The position numbers and the translations under genes were made by a program. A DNA stretch of 64,000 nt from Phymatolithon calcareum (taxonomy: Eukaryota > Rhodophyta > Florideophyceae > Hapalidiales): assembly GCA_977006965.1 (NCBI GenBank), contig OZ345383.1:992001-1056000 (forward strand), written 5' to 3'. Shown piece after piece: positions 10,152 to 22,397 of this stretch. The notes beneath the pieces were generated by a model. It had not been told where the DNA came from and ran no database searches. It saw nothing but the letters and a program-made list of their open reading frames with translations. The stretch's first letter is position 1. Every line of letters begins with the position of its first letter.

Positions 10152-10462
10152 CGCGGCTTCTTCTCAAGAACGGAGCGTGTCAGGAAATTTATTGAGATTG
10201 TAGGATCAAGGTGGCTTTGCATTTTCCCCGGGACAAAGGGATCTGACCTGAAACTGAACTATTTTCATGTTTTTCCGTCAAAAATTGAAAATATTTCCAT
10301 TTTCAATTTTGTGAAAGTATCATACCATCAATTAGGTCTCGTCCCCGACGGCGCCCATCTCCGCATAGCAGCTTCATACAACGTGGATGAGGCAGATTGA
10401 CGCCAATTGTAGAATCGTGAAGCGGATTGACTTCCAAGGTCGACGTTGCCGCCAAACTCCCA
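10152..10462. promoter_or_regulatory. Divergent promoter region of SEN54 and RPL17
   Basis: 311 bp between two divergent start codons. It contains an AT-rich hairpin at 10281-10310: arms AAAATTGAAAAT and ATTTTCAATTTT with a 6-base loop. The core TTTTCAATT also occurs in the palindrome upstream of RAD6. No canonical TATA box is obvious. The regulatory role is inferred from position only. Confidence 0.4.
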
Positions 10463-11091
10463 ATGGGTTACTCCAGAGAACCAACGACACAGAAAGGTAA
10501 GTTCTTGTGCAAATCGCGATTTTTATTGTTGCGCTGCGAATCGCCGAGACACGGTGCTAACACCCACCCGATTTCCGTGTCGCAGCCGTCAAGGCAAAGG
10601 GAAGTGACCTTCGAGTTCATTTTAAGAACACACATGAAGCGGGCGCAGCAATTAAGGGCATGACCCTCTCCCGAGCGCAGAAGTTTCTTCAGAACGTCAT
10701 CGAGAAGAAAGAAATTGTGCCGTTTCGCCGATACAAGATCGGTGTCAAAGGAAAGCCGCAGTGTAACACCTGGAAGGTGCCAGTCGGTCGCTGGCCGAAA
10801 AAGTCGGCTGAGTTCCTCCTCGGTCTTCTGAAGAACTGCGAGTCGAACGCTGAGCTCCAGGGCATCGACACCGACAACCTTGTAGTCACTCACGTGCAGG
10901 TGAACAAAGCGATGCGCGGCCGCCGCCGCACCTTCCGTGCGCATGGTCGTATCAATGCGTTCATGAGCATGCCGTGCCATGTTGAGATGTTTTTGACCGA
11001 GCCCCAGGAGCCCGTTGCGGCTGGTGATGACTCCACAACTGCGCCCGCCAATCTATCCGGTGCCCGGCTTCGATCCGGGTCCCGCGCGTGA
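10463..11091 (+). CDS. RPL17: 60S ribosomal protein L17 (uL22)
   Basis: Two exons, 10463-10496 and 10586-11091, with an 89-bp GT-AG intron (donor GTAAGT) that follows the 12th codon's first base, the usual early intron of a ribosomal-protein gene. The product is 179 residues: [11 protein letters not shown] then [18 protein letters not shown], close to animal and yeast L17. Hallmarks include [36 protein letters not shown] and [16 protein letters not shown], the uL22 signature. The protein lines the polypeptide exit tunnel of the large subunit in the cytosol. The C-terminal tail ([15 protein letters not shown]) is lineage-specific. Start chosen because only this ATG joins to the conserved segment in frame. 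Confidence 0.97.
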
Positions 11092-12112
11092 GGGAGGAGC
11101 GTTGCGCTAGAATAAACTCGTGGTCTTATTCCAATCACACGGAGTTTTACTGTCTGAACAGTAGAACTCTTAAAAGACTTATTTCTGAACCACCCTAGAA
11201 CTCGGCGTCATAGGCAGATGTCGTCGTTCTTTCCCGCAATTCGCATTCTTCACCGAACAGCACGTATTGGAGTCTCCGCAGCACCACATTCCGTCTAATT
11301 TCCATACCGTCTTTTCATCTGTCCGAGTCGGAAGGGCGATGTGGCGGGTAAACGATGGTGTAGCGCGCTCTAGTAGGGGCTTGCTGATTTCATCTCGCTC
11401 TTGTGCAACATGTTACCCCAGTATGGGCCAGAAGTGCGGCGCTCAAAACTCAAATGATTTACCCTCACGGTGTGTGCATTCGCTTCTGCGGAGCTTTAGC
11501 AAAGTGTTTAGGCCACTGGGTCGTTGCACAACTCAGACAGGAGAAAAGGATTAATGTCAAAATCTTTACGTCGGGCTTGCAAGGCCTTTGACTCATATTT
11601 TGAAAGGCGGTGCACATTCGTGCGCCGACTTTCATATTAAAGTTAAGCGAGATAACAATGGACTTGGAAAGAATACAGACATTTCGAGACTAGACTTGAA
11701 TATAGTCATTCAAGACTCAGAATGCCAACGTCAGACTGCCAACGTTTAAAGAAGGCCAACATGCTGATTTTCTTGGGCGAACGAGCTTTGTCCTCTTTAA
11801 AATATTCTAATAGAAGCAGGTACCGAGATGAAACCTAAACCACTATAGTTGCTCTCTAAAAACTTGCTAGTGTTCTCTGGGGCACTTTTGGTACACTGAC
11901 GGGGCAAACCATCACCAAAACAGCTTCATCCTGAAAATTTCTCTTTTATTCATGTGTGGATTAGTAGTTCAATTTTGCGGGTTAGGGCCTAGCTTAGGGG
12001 CTAGTCGTGATTTCAAGTTACGATTCTTCCGAGTTCCCAAGTAGACTCAAAGATTGCTGATTCCAACTTTGCGTGAAGCACCAGAAGGCCTTGCCAGAAG
12101 ATTGCAGAAACT
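11092..12112. other. Intergenic between RPL17 and 5'-nucleotidase
   Basis: About 1 kb holding the 3' flanks of two convergent genes. Short open frames at 11267-11591 show no domain or conserved motif. Nothing else recognised. Confidence 0.5.
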
Positions 12113-13851
12113 TCAAAGCAATGCGCTGAACTCCGGCGAAGGTTCCAGGGAAGGCTCCGGTGGCACCGGTGCATATTCAAAATTCTTCGAATTTGAAATC
12201 CTACCATCGACAAACGGCGTGTATGGATCATTCGCCTTCAAATACTCGCCCATCAATGTATCAAGACCTAGTCCTGAAAGCTCGATCTTTGTCGCGCCCA
12301 GCCATTCATATCCATCCCCGCCATTTGCCACAAACGAATTTGTCACCAGCGTATACAACTTCGTCGGCACAATCGGCGCCCCATCGACCAAAACCTCTTT
12401 AACACGCGCACCCGGCGCAGCCGTGAAGTCCGCGACAAGCGTCATACCTCCGAATTGCGGAAATCGGCCTGAAATCTGGTCATTACCTACGGCCGCCAAT
12501 CCATTTTCGAGCGCCGCGACGATGATGCTTCCAGGAACAGTTACAACGGCATGCACGTTGCCGAAGGGTAGCACAGTGAGAACGTCCTCAATGGTGATAG
12601 GACCGGCGTCGATAGAAGCGCGGATTCCACCACCGTTCTGCAGACAGAGCGTGGCACCCTGCTTGGGACCTGCATATGCGAGTGACGCTGCACATAACAG
12701 ATTACCCATCTGACATTCCTTCATGCGACAGGATGAGCGTGCGCCGTCAATTGGTGTTGTAGCATTGCCCACAACCTTTTTGACCGATTCACTGAGTCGT
12801 GCGGTGAAGTTTGTCACAAGGGCGTTCGTCTTCCAATCTGGAATCACGCGATAGTCCAGCGGGATATAGGCCAACCCTGAGATTTCGAGCGTGCCCATAT
12901 CGTCAAAATCGATGTCGAGCATCCCAATATAGCGACCGAAAGCAAAGGCCTGCACTACCCAGCATGTGGAATTGTCGTCACGGGTGACCTTGGTTGGATA
13001 TGCACCCTGTGCGAGATCGGTGTGTGAATGACCACCGATGACAAGATCGAGATCGGGCACTGCTTTGCATAAGTCGATGTCTTGCTGATATCCTTGATGT
13101 GTGACCGCGACGACGTTTCTGGTTTGCGTGCATCGCGTGAGGGCGCGGTTCATTGCCGATGCCGGGTCGTCAATGAAGACTGTTGGACCTGGATTGGAAA
13201 TTTTGAGCGTGACGTTTGTGAGTGCGGAGACCCAGCAAATTCCTTCTTTCTCAACGCTCTTGGCCAATTTGACATTGGAGGGTGCGGCGGATAGAAGAAC
13301 GTTTGTACCTAGCCAGGTGGTGGACTTGGGGGCTGACACTATTGTGTCGTAAACCGGAAGAACGCCCTTGTTGAACTCATGATTACCGAGCGTTACGATG
13401 TCGTAGCGGAGCGCGTTGTAAGCGGCTTTGGCGATTTCAGTGCCGAAGATTGTGTCGTAGATGGAACCTTGTACAAAATCACCGGCAAATACACGCAGGT
13501 CGCAGTTTCCGTTCTGCGCAGAACACCACAGTCAGTTCTCTGTAGGTTGTCGTTCACGTGTATTGATACGGTAAGCAACTTACCGCGAACGCTGTTTCGA
13601 GCCGCGCTAATGAGGAGTAGCACTTGTTGGCCGCGGAATCGGAAGCGCTGCACGGGGAGTTGAAGCGATTGATCTCTGCGTATCGGGCATGATAATCATT
13701 CTGCGTAGGAAGTGGGCGAGGGAAGTTAGAAAAATTGGGCATTACAAAAGGGGGAGTGAGCTGACTGTACTTAGAAAGTACTTACATGGTGGCAGATGCG
13801 AAGCGAGACGGTCAGGGTGACGAGGAGGATGAAAGAGAATAGGAAAACCAT
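12113..13851 (-). CDS. Secreted 5'-nucleotidase / UshA-type metallophosphoesterase
   Basis: Three exons on the minus strand: 13786-13851, 13584-13700 and 12113-13513, with introns of 85 and 70 bp, all GT-AG and in phase 0; the product is 527 residues. Exon 1 encodes a hydrophobic signal peptide (MVFLFSFILLVTLTVSLRIC). Metal-binding motifs of the calcineurin-like domain follow: NDYHARY, AGDFVQGS, LGNHEFNKG, VTHQGY and GGHSHTD. The C-terminal 5'-nucleotidase domain has QNGGGIRASI, VLPFGN and TNSFVANGGDGYEWL, the substrate-recognition segment. The family hydrolyses extracellular nucleoside monophosphates, or related phosphate esters, releasing phosphate for uptake. C-terminal residues are proline- and glutamate-rich, with no obvious GPI-anchor signal, so a soluble secreted or vacuolar enzyme is more likely. 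Exon assignment is by eye but every junction restores family motifs. Confidence 0.93.
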
Positions 13852-15104
13852 TTCGCTTAGCTGGCACGCTGCTTCAGCTTACGGCCCAACGCGGCGATAG
13901 GGTGTCCCTCGGTCTCCAGCTCTTGCGCAGGCTCCACCTCTGGAATAGCGGAACTTTATACATTAAACCACGACTTCCGGTGAGTGGCATATAATGGGAA
14001 AGCGAGCGCATCGTACAGCAGCATGCAGCTGTACGATGCGCATCTTGCAAGCAAAAAGCAGAACAATATTGTTGCCGGTCGTGACGGAAATATAGACATA
14101 GCTCCAATTGGACACACGGGCGGGGGATCAAAGCGGAATCTTTCTAGTGTTGACGGCCATACACTACAGTATAGTGTGTATGATATGATAAGGTCAATCT
14201 CCAAGTATTCTGAATAATTCCATGCAGTAACTATTTTATGTCCAATCAGAACACGTTTGACTCATGCTTGTAATTATCATATCTACTTTACGGCCGTATG
14301 CGGATGTAAAGACTTTACTTTTCTACAGTACAGTACTTATAGTAGAAAAGTTTACCAGCGGGCCACTGTGGACACACGCAGAGAGTGGACTACGGACACG
14401 TGGACAGTATAAAAGATGGACTTGCCCGCCGCCCTATTTTAAAAATTAATTTTATGGAATTGAAGCACGCACAATGCAAAACTAATTGACGGAGTTGGAT
14501 AGCTCTACGGTCCGCTCGTGCCCTCGTCTTCAGGTACGTAAAATAGTACCACGGACGGTATTTCGCGCGAAACTCAATTCCGCTCTCTTGCATGGCCGAA
14601 AAGCGAAAGCTATGCAATCAGCCAGTTCTGTGGTACATCCTCCCCCTCCCGTAGAACCCTTCCACGTCCTCTCCATCGGCCCAAACATCATCGGACAGAG
14701 TGCACCAATTTCCCTCACCACCTATCAGCTTTCATAAGCTGCGCTGCAGGTTTCCTCGCTTGGAACCCCTGTTCTATGTCTAGTCGTAGGGTCAGTATAA
14801 GGTGCGGAGAGTCCACATGGTTATGGGTCTTGGATATGCAGGCGTCGTTGTCATCAATGATTTTTATTTAACGTTTCCCAAAGCCAGTGGCAACGACCGC
14901 GAATCTTCCGTCTACGCCGTACAGCTTACCACATTGTAGACCGAATTTCTTCAGCATCAGTCCTCGCTCGGCGTCTTTCCTGTGTACAGATACGTGGTTC
15001 CTTGGCAGGCATCGACGTTTCATTCCACTTCTCAATCAAAACATACCCTACATCCGCTCTTCACTCCACATTTCCCACACCAGTGTACCGCAGCATTCGC
15101 CAGC
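13852..15104. other. Intergenic with a perfect hairpin
   Basis: No supported gene. A perfect 14-bp inverted repeat lies at 14006-14041, and a second, 10-bp stem (ACTTTTCTAC/GTAGAAAAGT) lies near 14316-14350. Open frames on both strands at 14390-14740 have no recognisable domain. Confidence 0.45.
14006..14041. repeat. Perfect 14-bp hairpin
   Basis: Arms GCGCATCGTACAGC (14006-14019) and GCTGTACGATGCGC (14028-14041), loop of 8 bases. Confidence 0.85.
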
Positions 15105-15647
15105 TCAAGAATATTGCGCCATTTGTCGAAGGAAATCTGAAGATGCCGACAGAAGCTCATAAAAGAAGCCGAATTGTCGTGACAGGAACACAAACATCAG
15201 CGACTCCTTACTGTCATTCCGCCATGTCTCCATGCACTCCACGGGAAGGTCCATATGCGCTGTGAGAGCCGAGCGCAACAGATCAAATTCCGCTTGCAAA
15301 TCGTAACACTCCTGAATGGCTCTGAAAGTTGAACTGCATTTTTCCTCGTGCAGGTCAGAAATGGGAATGTAGGTCGCCGCGAACGGTCGCAGATTGTCCG
15401 TCATTCGCGTGGAGGACAACACGGACGCCTGTAGCGCGTGCGGGGATAGATTAAAGCCGCATTGCTCGGCGCGGAGTATCTCTGTGTCGGACACGAAGCC
15501 CTGTCGCAGGAAGCAGCACAGTCGCGCGAGCGTCCTTGCAGTCGCGGGCTGCTTCGGCGGACCCTGAAGTAGCTCTGTGACTTCGGTGGAGAAGTCAAGG
15601 TGTTTGGAGACCTCGGTGGAATTTTCAAGTTGATGTTGGGCACTCAT
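15105..15647 (-). CDS. Hypothetical protein, 180 residues
   Basis: An ATG-started frame with amino-acid composition typical of a real soluble helical protein (MSAQHQLENSTEVSKHLDF, then LARLCCFLRQGFVSDTE, then FRAIQECYDLQAEFDLL). No signal peptide, membrane segment or recognised motif is visible; five cysteines are scattered. I do not recognise a family. It stands alone: the nearest supported genes are over 1.2 kb away on either side. It could be a lineage-specific gene or one exon of a larger gene. Confidence 0.5.
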   Translation of the reverse strand: MSAQHQLENSTEVSKHLDFSTEVTELLQGPPKQPATARTLARLCCFLRQGFVSDTEILRAEQCGFNLSPHALQASVLSSTRMTDNLRPFAATYIPISDLHEEKCSSTFRAIQECYDLQAEFDLLRSALTAHMDLPVECMETWRNDSKESLMFVFLSRQFGFFYELLSASSDFLRQMAQYS

Positions 15648-18176
15648 TGTGAGAACTGATGGACTTTACAAGTTTTGCTGAGTCTCGGAATGTACCGGGT
15701 AAGCCGATTAAATAGAGACACAGAGCACCGTCGCAGGCCTGTATGCTGCACGCCAGGAGTCATGCGTTTGCAGGGTTCGGTAGCCATTTCGTTGCACGAA
15801 GAAACGGTGCGAACAAAGTACAGGCAGGTTTCTCGTGCCATAGTCAGGAGGTAACGGACCAGGGGGGCTAGATCGCAGTTGAGAGTTTAGCCCCGATGCT
15901 TAATGGCACTATTTGGGGTCCTTTTGTTCATTTCCCGTATTACTCTGTTTACCCCGCTTGTAGATATGGTGGGAATTAGATTCCTGGACGAAATTTTGTG
16001 TGAACGTATAGTCTCCCTCGACCGTGTTCCAGATGGCCGTTTCTTGTCCTCCCTGAGAAAAATCACTTTGGCAGGGCTGACTTTGCACAATTCTCTGGAA
16101 ATTACTGGATGCTATGCACTGGGAGTTAATTGATCAAAAGCAAGGTCCCCAGCGGCTCGAGCTTTTCAAGGGTGCCGCACGCGGTCTCGATGCTCTCTGG
16201 AGGTAGAATTGTCCCATGAGGTACAGAACGCAGCAGTATTGTTTTCGACAAGCCTATTGGTTGCGAACGCGACATGTCTTTGTGCGTCTCAGGACGATCT
16301 TGCAGTTGGGCCTCTTCTATAGCCTTGGTCATTGTAATTTATGCAGATTTAATACATTTGCACTACCGTTGGTGTCGTTCATTGTGGATGAGAAGAGTTG
16401 CAAGCAGAAAGTCACGCTAGTACGGGTCCTCGGGACATCTTGAGAGTCTTGACTTCGACGTATTTGTCTCTAGGAAGACCTGCAAAAATGAGCGGGAGGG
16501 ATATTTGGGGACGTGGGAAAATTGTTTTGCTTCTCGAGACTACCAATTAACCGTTGCAAACTTGAGTCAGCAGTGGTAAAGGGAGCTTCATACCCTACAG
16601 AGCGACATCTGTACCACTTAATTGTGTGGTGTGTTACTCTCGTATAAAGCTGAGGATGTGCCAATTTTGAGCCCTAGGTGGCTTTCCCACACAGGAAAAG
16701 ATATACATGGGCTAAAGCTACGCCTCATACACTCCTAACTCTTGGTATTCGAAGTCGGAAACTAAGGTCGTAGACTTGTGACTTGCTGTTGTTGGTCTGT
16801 ATGCAATCTATGTATGTGATTTTGCTGTCCCGAAGAGGCTCAAAAGGGAGCTGATTATTGCGCTGATTTATCTTCCACCTGGATCACGGCAGGGCTTTTA
16901 ACATAAGAAAACCAAAGTCTCTTCATTGGGACAAGTACCCGAAGTATCTGTCCGATCAGCCGTCCAAGGCGCAACGAAAAGAGTTTGAAACTTATTGCAA
17001 GTCGTTATCTGGACAAAGAACAATGGAGTCGAGTGGTCGGGACCTGGAACTTACGAGCACATAAGAAGACGACTTAGAATTAAAACTCAACAAGAAGTTG
17101 AAAATTGATTAAACACTGAACCACCGACGAGAGAAAAAAACTTAGGATCTAATCCAGAAAGCCTAGTAAACGAGGTAAAAGGATCAGGACTTTCACCAGC
17201 TCCTAAGACAATTGGCAAAGCAGAACGTGTTCCTTGTGATCCACTGAAGCCACAAAGAATGGGGCGCATTTAAATGCAGCGCATGCTTAGAGGCTGACTT
17301 ATAAAAAGGTTGATTTCAATGAATTGGATTTAAATATGGCCTTCTTTTTGCTCGAACAGGCGATCGGCTGACGAAATCTTGAATTTTTGAACAGAGCACA
17401 CCCATCCGCGTCCACACTTTATCACTATCGTACCTTGGCTTCTGACATACGTTAATAAAGGCCGGTCTAGTGTTTAGCATTTGCGCAAGAGTCGGTAGAC
17501 TCGTTAGCATCGCGTTAAGAGATGCCAAGTGGCTCCTGCAGCTCCTGTGCCAGTTTGCTTTCCCACTGGCACGCAGTTAATTCATTGAAGAATAGTGTCC
17601 GATAATTAGCCGGACGCATTTCTTAGGTATTAGAATTGCACGCTCAAGGACACTTGTTGCACACATCGAAGAACAACCTGTTCGCCAAGGTATTCTTAGA
17701 ATGGCCATTGTGGTTTCTTGTTTTTAGAATGTTTGAGAGCTTAGTGATGTTCCTTTCCTGGGGAATTAAAAAGACCTTTTAAATGGTTCAAAATGCAGGA
17801 GCTCCGATACACGACTTGTATCACAACAACGGCTTGAGGCAGATCAATACCCCTTCTATTCAAAGCGCAACTCAGCTTTGAACAGACGCGGCGTACTGAA
17901 TAGGAATGAGCAGCGATATGTAATTATTCTTGTGATATATCATATCAAGGTTTGTTCAATATATCATGATATCGAATCATAACAAAAATGAGTAAATTGA
18001 CGAACATCTGAGAATTATTTTCGAAATGTTTGTCGATATTCTATCATACCATTGATATATTATCACCAGGGGAAAGTTATACCTTTCCCCTGTTCTCACG
18101 TTCTTCCTGGAATATCATTTACGTGATGCTCATTCAGAATAGTACTGAGCACTGCTTCACCCGGATCTTAAATCAA
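15648..18176. other. Gene-poor intergenic stretch
   Basis: About 2.5 kb with no supported gene. A 68-residue minus frame at 16126-16332 and protein-like but stop-ridden stretches at 16840-17280 may be decayed transposon or gene remnants. 17930-18060 is AT-rich with repeated GATAT/ATATC words. Confidence 0.45.
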
Positions 18177-19771
18177 TCATTCAAATCGCCGCAATCGTTC
18201 CAAAAGAGCATTGTCTTGAGACACATAACCAGCATTTCCTCTCCGTACGGTACCAACATTGTCATCTTCCGAATCGTGGAAAACCGACTTGAGTTGAGCG
18301 TGTGTTCGTTCCACTTCGCGCAATAGAGGCGACGATTCCGGTATAGCGCCTCTGGTACTCGCCGTGTGTTTTCTTCGCGCATTCTCCCTGCGTTCCTGCG
18401 CCACGTCGTTCCAATTTCCTGACTGTAGTACATCAAAATAGAATTGTAACAAGTCGAAGCTCATGATAAAATGTCAGACGATGTATACGTTTCTTCACAT
18501 TCCCAATGCAAAAATAAAAAGCAACAACGTACCATTGAACTCACAGAATTTTCCTGCCCTTGAGATTCATCGCTATGCGTAGTAGACTCCGTGCTGGCAA
18601 CTTCATCAATATCACCAATTCCACAAACACCTTCCATCTCCTCCGTAAATTCCCTTAATCTCCGCTCCGCCCTCTCCACCCGTCGTCTCCGTCCGCTTCC
18701 GCCACTCCCGCCCGACCGTCCGCTACCAGCACTGCTACTACTTCCGGTATCACCAACAATACGCACAAGTCGTCGAATCTTTTCCTCCTTCTCTGAGACA
18801 GCCCTTCTACATTCTCGCAATTCCCGTCGCACCACTCGAAGATCTGCAGCATACTTCCTTGCACTGTCCTCTTTCGTCTGCACCTCATCGACAAGGTTAT
18901 CGACACGAGCCCGCAACGCCCGTTCTGCACGCTCAGCGACCTCTGCCCGCTCCGTCGCCGCACGCACTCCACCAACTCGCACGCGTAGATGCTCCACCTC
19001 CGCCTTTGCCTCCCCAAGCTTTGCCTCCGCCGCTTCACGCGCAATGACCGCTTCCTCAAGCTTTTTCCCACGCTCTGCGTCCCGTTCAGCACGCGCAACG
19101 CGTTCCCTTAACCGCATGCACACTTTTTCCAACGCCGTTCTTTTCCGTCTTTCCTCCGTGGCTCTTGCGTCCTTCTCCGCCGCTCGTCCCCGCACACGCG
19201 CCAATTCAGACTCGAGTGCCACACACTCCGTTCGCAATCTCGCCACATCTACGGACGCTCCCGCCGTTCTCGCGCGTGCCGCCAGGGCATCGTACCCAGA
19301 GCGTAATTCCGCGATGAGTGCATCCGCTCGCGTAGCGGCCCGCGTCTGCGCCTCGCTCTCCGCACGCAGATGACGTATATTCATACGCAGATTGCGCTCG
19401 CGAAGACCCGCGGCCTCTAGGAGCGCGGACAGTTCGCGCACTTCGTCGTGTGATGAGGATTCGGCGCGCGACGCGGAAGTAGCACACCCCGTGACTGGTG
19501 CGGACGGTGCTGTCGATGTGCCAGCGTCTGGGCCATCGGGAGCTGGCGGGGCGCCGGAAGGACATGATGACAGCTCAGAGGTGTCGGGCGGATTGGAGAA
19601 GGGGTACTTGACGACAAGATGTTCGCGGAGTGCTGAGATTCCTTGTGTGAAGGTTTTTCCGACATCGCGGAAACGCTCCAGCGAAGTGCGGCGGTCGGAG
19701 GAATCCACAGACGGCGTGAGAGCTTCCACCTCGACGCCGTCTGCACGATCAGGGCTGTTGTTGTCATCCAT
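18177..19771 (-). CDS. Long coiled-coil protein
   Basis: Two exons inferred: 18545-19771 and 18177-18422, joined by a 122-bp intron with donor GTGAGT and acceptor CTACAG in phase 0; the product is about 490 residues. Start taken at ATG 19771 (MDDNNSPDRADG); the frame stays open a few codons further but only to a TTG. After an acidic Ser/Pro-rich N-terminus, residues about 110-340 form a continuous Arg/Ala/Glu-rich coiled coil (for example ERAEVAERAERALRARVD). A Gly/Ser linker (GSGRSGGSGGSG) and a second charged helix follow, then an acidic region. The C-terminal exon (SGNWNDVAQERRENARRKH) is polar. No signal or membrane segment. The family is unknown; coiled-coil proteins of this kind are often cytoskeletal or scaffold proteins, but that is only a guess. 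Without the intron, the frame would end after 440 codons with a less plausible tail. Confidence 0.72.
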
Positions 19772-20762
19772 TACGGGCTGCAACTTGGTGATGTGAGAGG
19801 GATTGCGGGCATGTGGTGTGGTGGGGCCACAAGAATGAGGTTGACCAGTTGAGGAGACAAGCGATCAGATTTTTGAATCTGGAAATTTTGAATTTTTATC
19901 ATAACTGTTCGAAAATGCCAATAAAGGAGCAGGAATTTTCTTCAGATGAACTGAACAAGAACTGAATCTAGATCTGACATATTTGGACATGGAGTTTACC
20001 AAATCGTTGAAACAGAATCGCAGCCTCTTTGCATGTGGGACACTAAAGAAGACGAAATGGCACTGATCATCGTGGATCAGGAGAGCTTCAGAAAGTTTGT
20101 TGTCGTCCAATATTTATTGCTTTGCAAAGTTTCTCTTATTATTGCTCACCTTGATGTGCTCTAGACAGGGAAAAATATGCCCAACGGCCCCTGCTCAACT
20201 TGACCTATAGGGACAACGGCTTTTTCATCGTTCAATGATTTTCCTGCTTTTGGTGGCGGCAGCGACTTAAACGGCTTATATGGGCTTTCATCAATGTGGG
20301 AACAATTGTTTCCTGCATAGCGATCGATTTATATAGCTTTCTACTCTCTGAGATTTCTTGTGTTCTGGCTCCGGATACGGAGTTGCAGCAAAAACACACT
20401 TTCGCCTTGTATCAAAAATGGCGTTTGCCCGAATAGATCCCCGTAGATCTTCCTTTTTCGCTTTCATGTGCTATATGTTTCGCGTGTGCTCATGCCAGTA
20501 CACATCCGCGCCGAAGGGACCAAGAGCTCATGCTCCACGAAGTAGCCCGAGAGGCACTGCTCGCGCACGCGGACCGCAATCGCCTTTCCGTTCTGCGCCT
20601 GGGCTTACCGAAGCTTTATTCTTGCGTTTGACGACCGACGTTGCGCAATATGGATTCTGGCGATCGACCTTTGTCGGGAAGATTGCCTTTCTCTTCTTCT
20701 CTGTTGCATATTATCCACTTGCATGAATTGCATTATTCCTGCGTTTTCTGTTTTCAATTTCA

Positions 20763-20825
20763 TTGCATTCACGGAGTGTACCCCATCGGAAATAATTGCC
20801 GATGGGGTACACTCCGTGAATGCAA
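20763..20825. repeat. Perfect 27-bp hairpin
   Basis: Left arm 20763-20789 and right arm 20799-20825 are perfect reverse complements (core CGGAGTGTACCCCATCGG), separated by a 9-base AT-rich loop. Either a foldback element or the stem of a small-RNA precursor. Confidence 0.9.
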
Positions 20826-22365
20826 ATTAATGTGCTCGCTCAGATTCTGATCGGAGTCGCTAATGCAGAGCTGTCCTTCCGCCTTCGAGTTTGCGATGGT
20901 TAGAATATAAGACTTGATTTCACCTCTCCATGCCAGAGCGAGGGCAGTCATTTTCTAGGTAGGCTATTTTATTACCAACGAGGGGCGAGCAGACGCGAGC
21001 CCAGTGGGATTTACGAGCACTGTATTCAAAAATCGGGAACTGAAGAACCTAGAATGTAATGTGCCAGGAGATTCGTTCAGAGATCCTCGTGTACGAAGAC
21101 GTTTGCCCACAGTAACGAAAGTGCCCAGGTAAGACCTGTCGAAAGTCAAATCAAATGATGAGTTGAAATGGTTCATGAAAGGTTACAGTAATCAAACATA
21201 CACCTTCCGAAGGGCTGTATATTGCAGGCTTCGCAAATCCAACTGTCGCTCATTTCGTAAAATCGCCTGTCTTAATCGTTGCAGCCAAAGTACCACTAAT
21301 AACGTGCAGTGAAAGATCCGATCTGACCAAGCTTTGCTGTGTAACTGTCTTGCATCAGATGATCGCTGTCTGAGCAGTGGCTGATGAACCTTGCCCATAT
21401 CTTCGGAAGTCTGTGGGGCTTTTAAATAAACTTGAAAGGAAAAAAAAAAAAGAAGTGGCTGATGAAGGGACACGAATGTTGATACATTTTATAGTTCCCA
21501 AAGTGCACCGGATGTTCGCTGTACAAGCAGTGACCGGCGAGCGGACGCCAACGCGAAGACCTTCCCTGCGCGAAGGGGCACTGTCCCGTTTTTGCACTGA
21601 CGTTTGAGCGTGGCGACCGAAGTGCGAGTGGCTCCTCCCTAAGAGGCTCGGAATTGGCCTTATGCATTTACAAAAATCTGCTTGGATTTCGGTAGAAATG
21701 TTTGCACGCGTTTGTCCGAACAATGAAGAGCGTTGAATCGCTTCCATTGCGCCTTCTCTACTGCCTGGCTATAGCTTCTCTACAGAGTGGAAAAAAGGCA
21801 GAGTCGTCGGGGTATGAATCCTAACCCGCGCGGTGAACGAGCCTCTGCTTTTCCCGTGTTTCCGCTGCGCTCCAGCAACCGAATTGTGCGGTATTCATCT
21901 CTATGTCTCTCTACTGGCCCCCTGGGACACCGTGGGGTGGTAGAGCTGCGCTACCACATTTCTTCCAACCTTGGAAATGCGTCCACAGTGATAGGCAGCT
22001 TATGTGTTTTCCGTCAACAGTCTTATGGCTATCACGGCGTTCTTGGTTATGACATTGACGGAACACGTAGAACCTCGTCGCCTAATCAAAGGGATGCCTT
22101 TGCTTATTGACGTGTGCGAATCGTTCGTAGCGCATATGCAATCGCCAAATGAATATAGTTTAGGGTCAAGGATATTGCGAGATACAGACTGTTACTTGAA
22201 GATACATAACGCAGAACTTTACACTTCCTCATTTGTCCATGCGAATGGTACCTATTCGGGAGGGAGACAAGGAAGTGTTGATCAAAATCATGCATCATTT
22301 GGAAAAGCGCTCAAACTTGCTTGAATCTTCTGAAGGTCGGCAACGTAGAGCATCCGCACCGCGGC

Positions 22366-22397
22366 GCTACAAAGTCACATGTATGTGACTTTGTAGC
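22366..22397. repeat. Perfect 15-bp hairpin
   Basis: Arms GCTACAAAGTCACAT (22366-22380) and ATGTGACTTTGTAGC (22383-22397) with only two bases between them. Confidence 0.85.

Noticed and set aside
12054-12713. 219-codon plus-strand frame
   Set aside because: Antisense to the conserved C-terminal domain of the 5'-nucleotidase; composition is that of a shadow frame.
18591-19373. 260-codon plus-strand frame
   Set aside because: It is the antisense shadow of the Arg/Ala/Glu-rich coiled-coil gene; GC-rich codons leave the opposite strand open. Low-complexity Ser/Arg/Ala composition.
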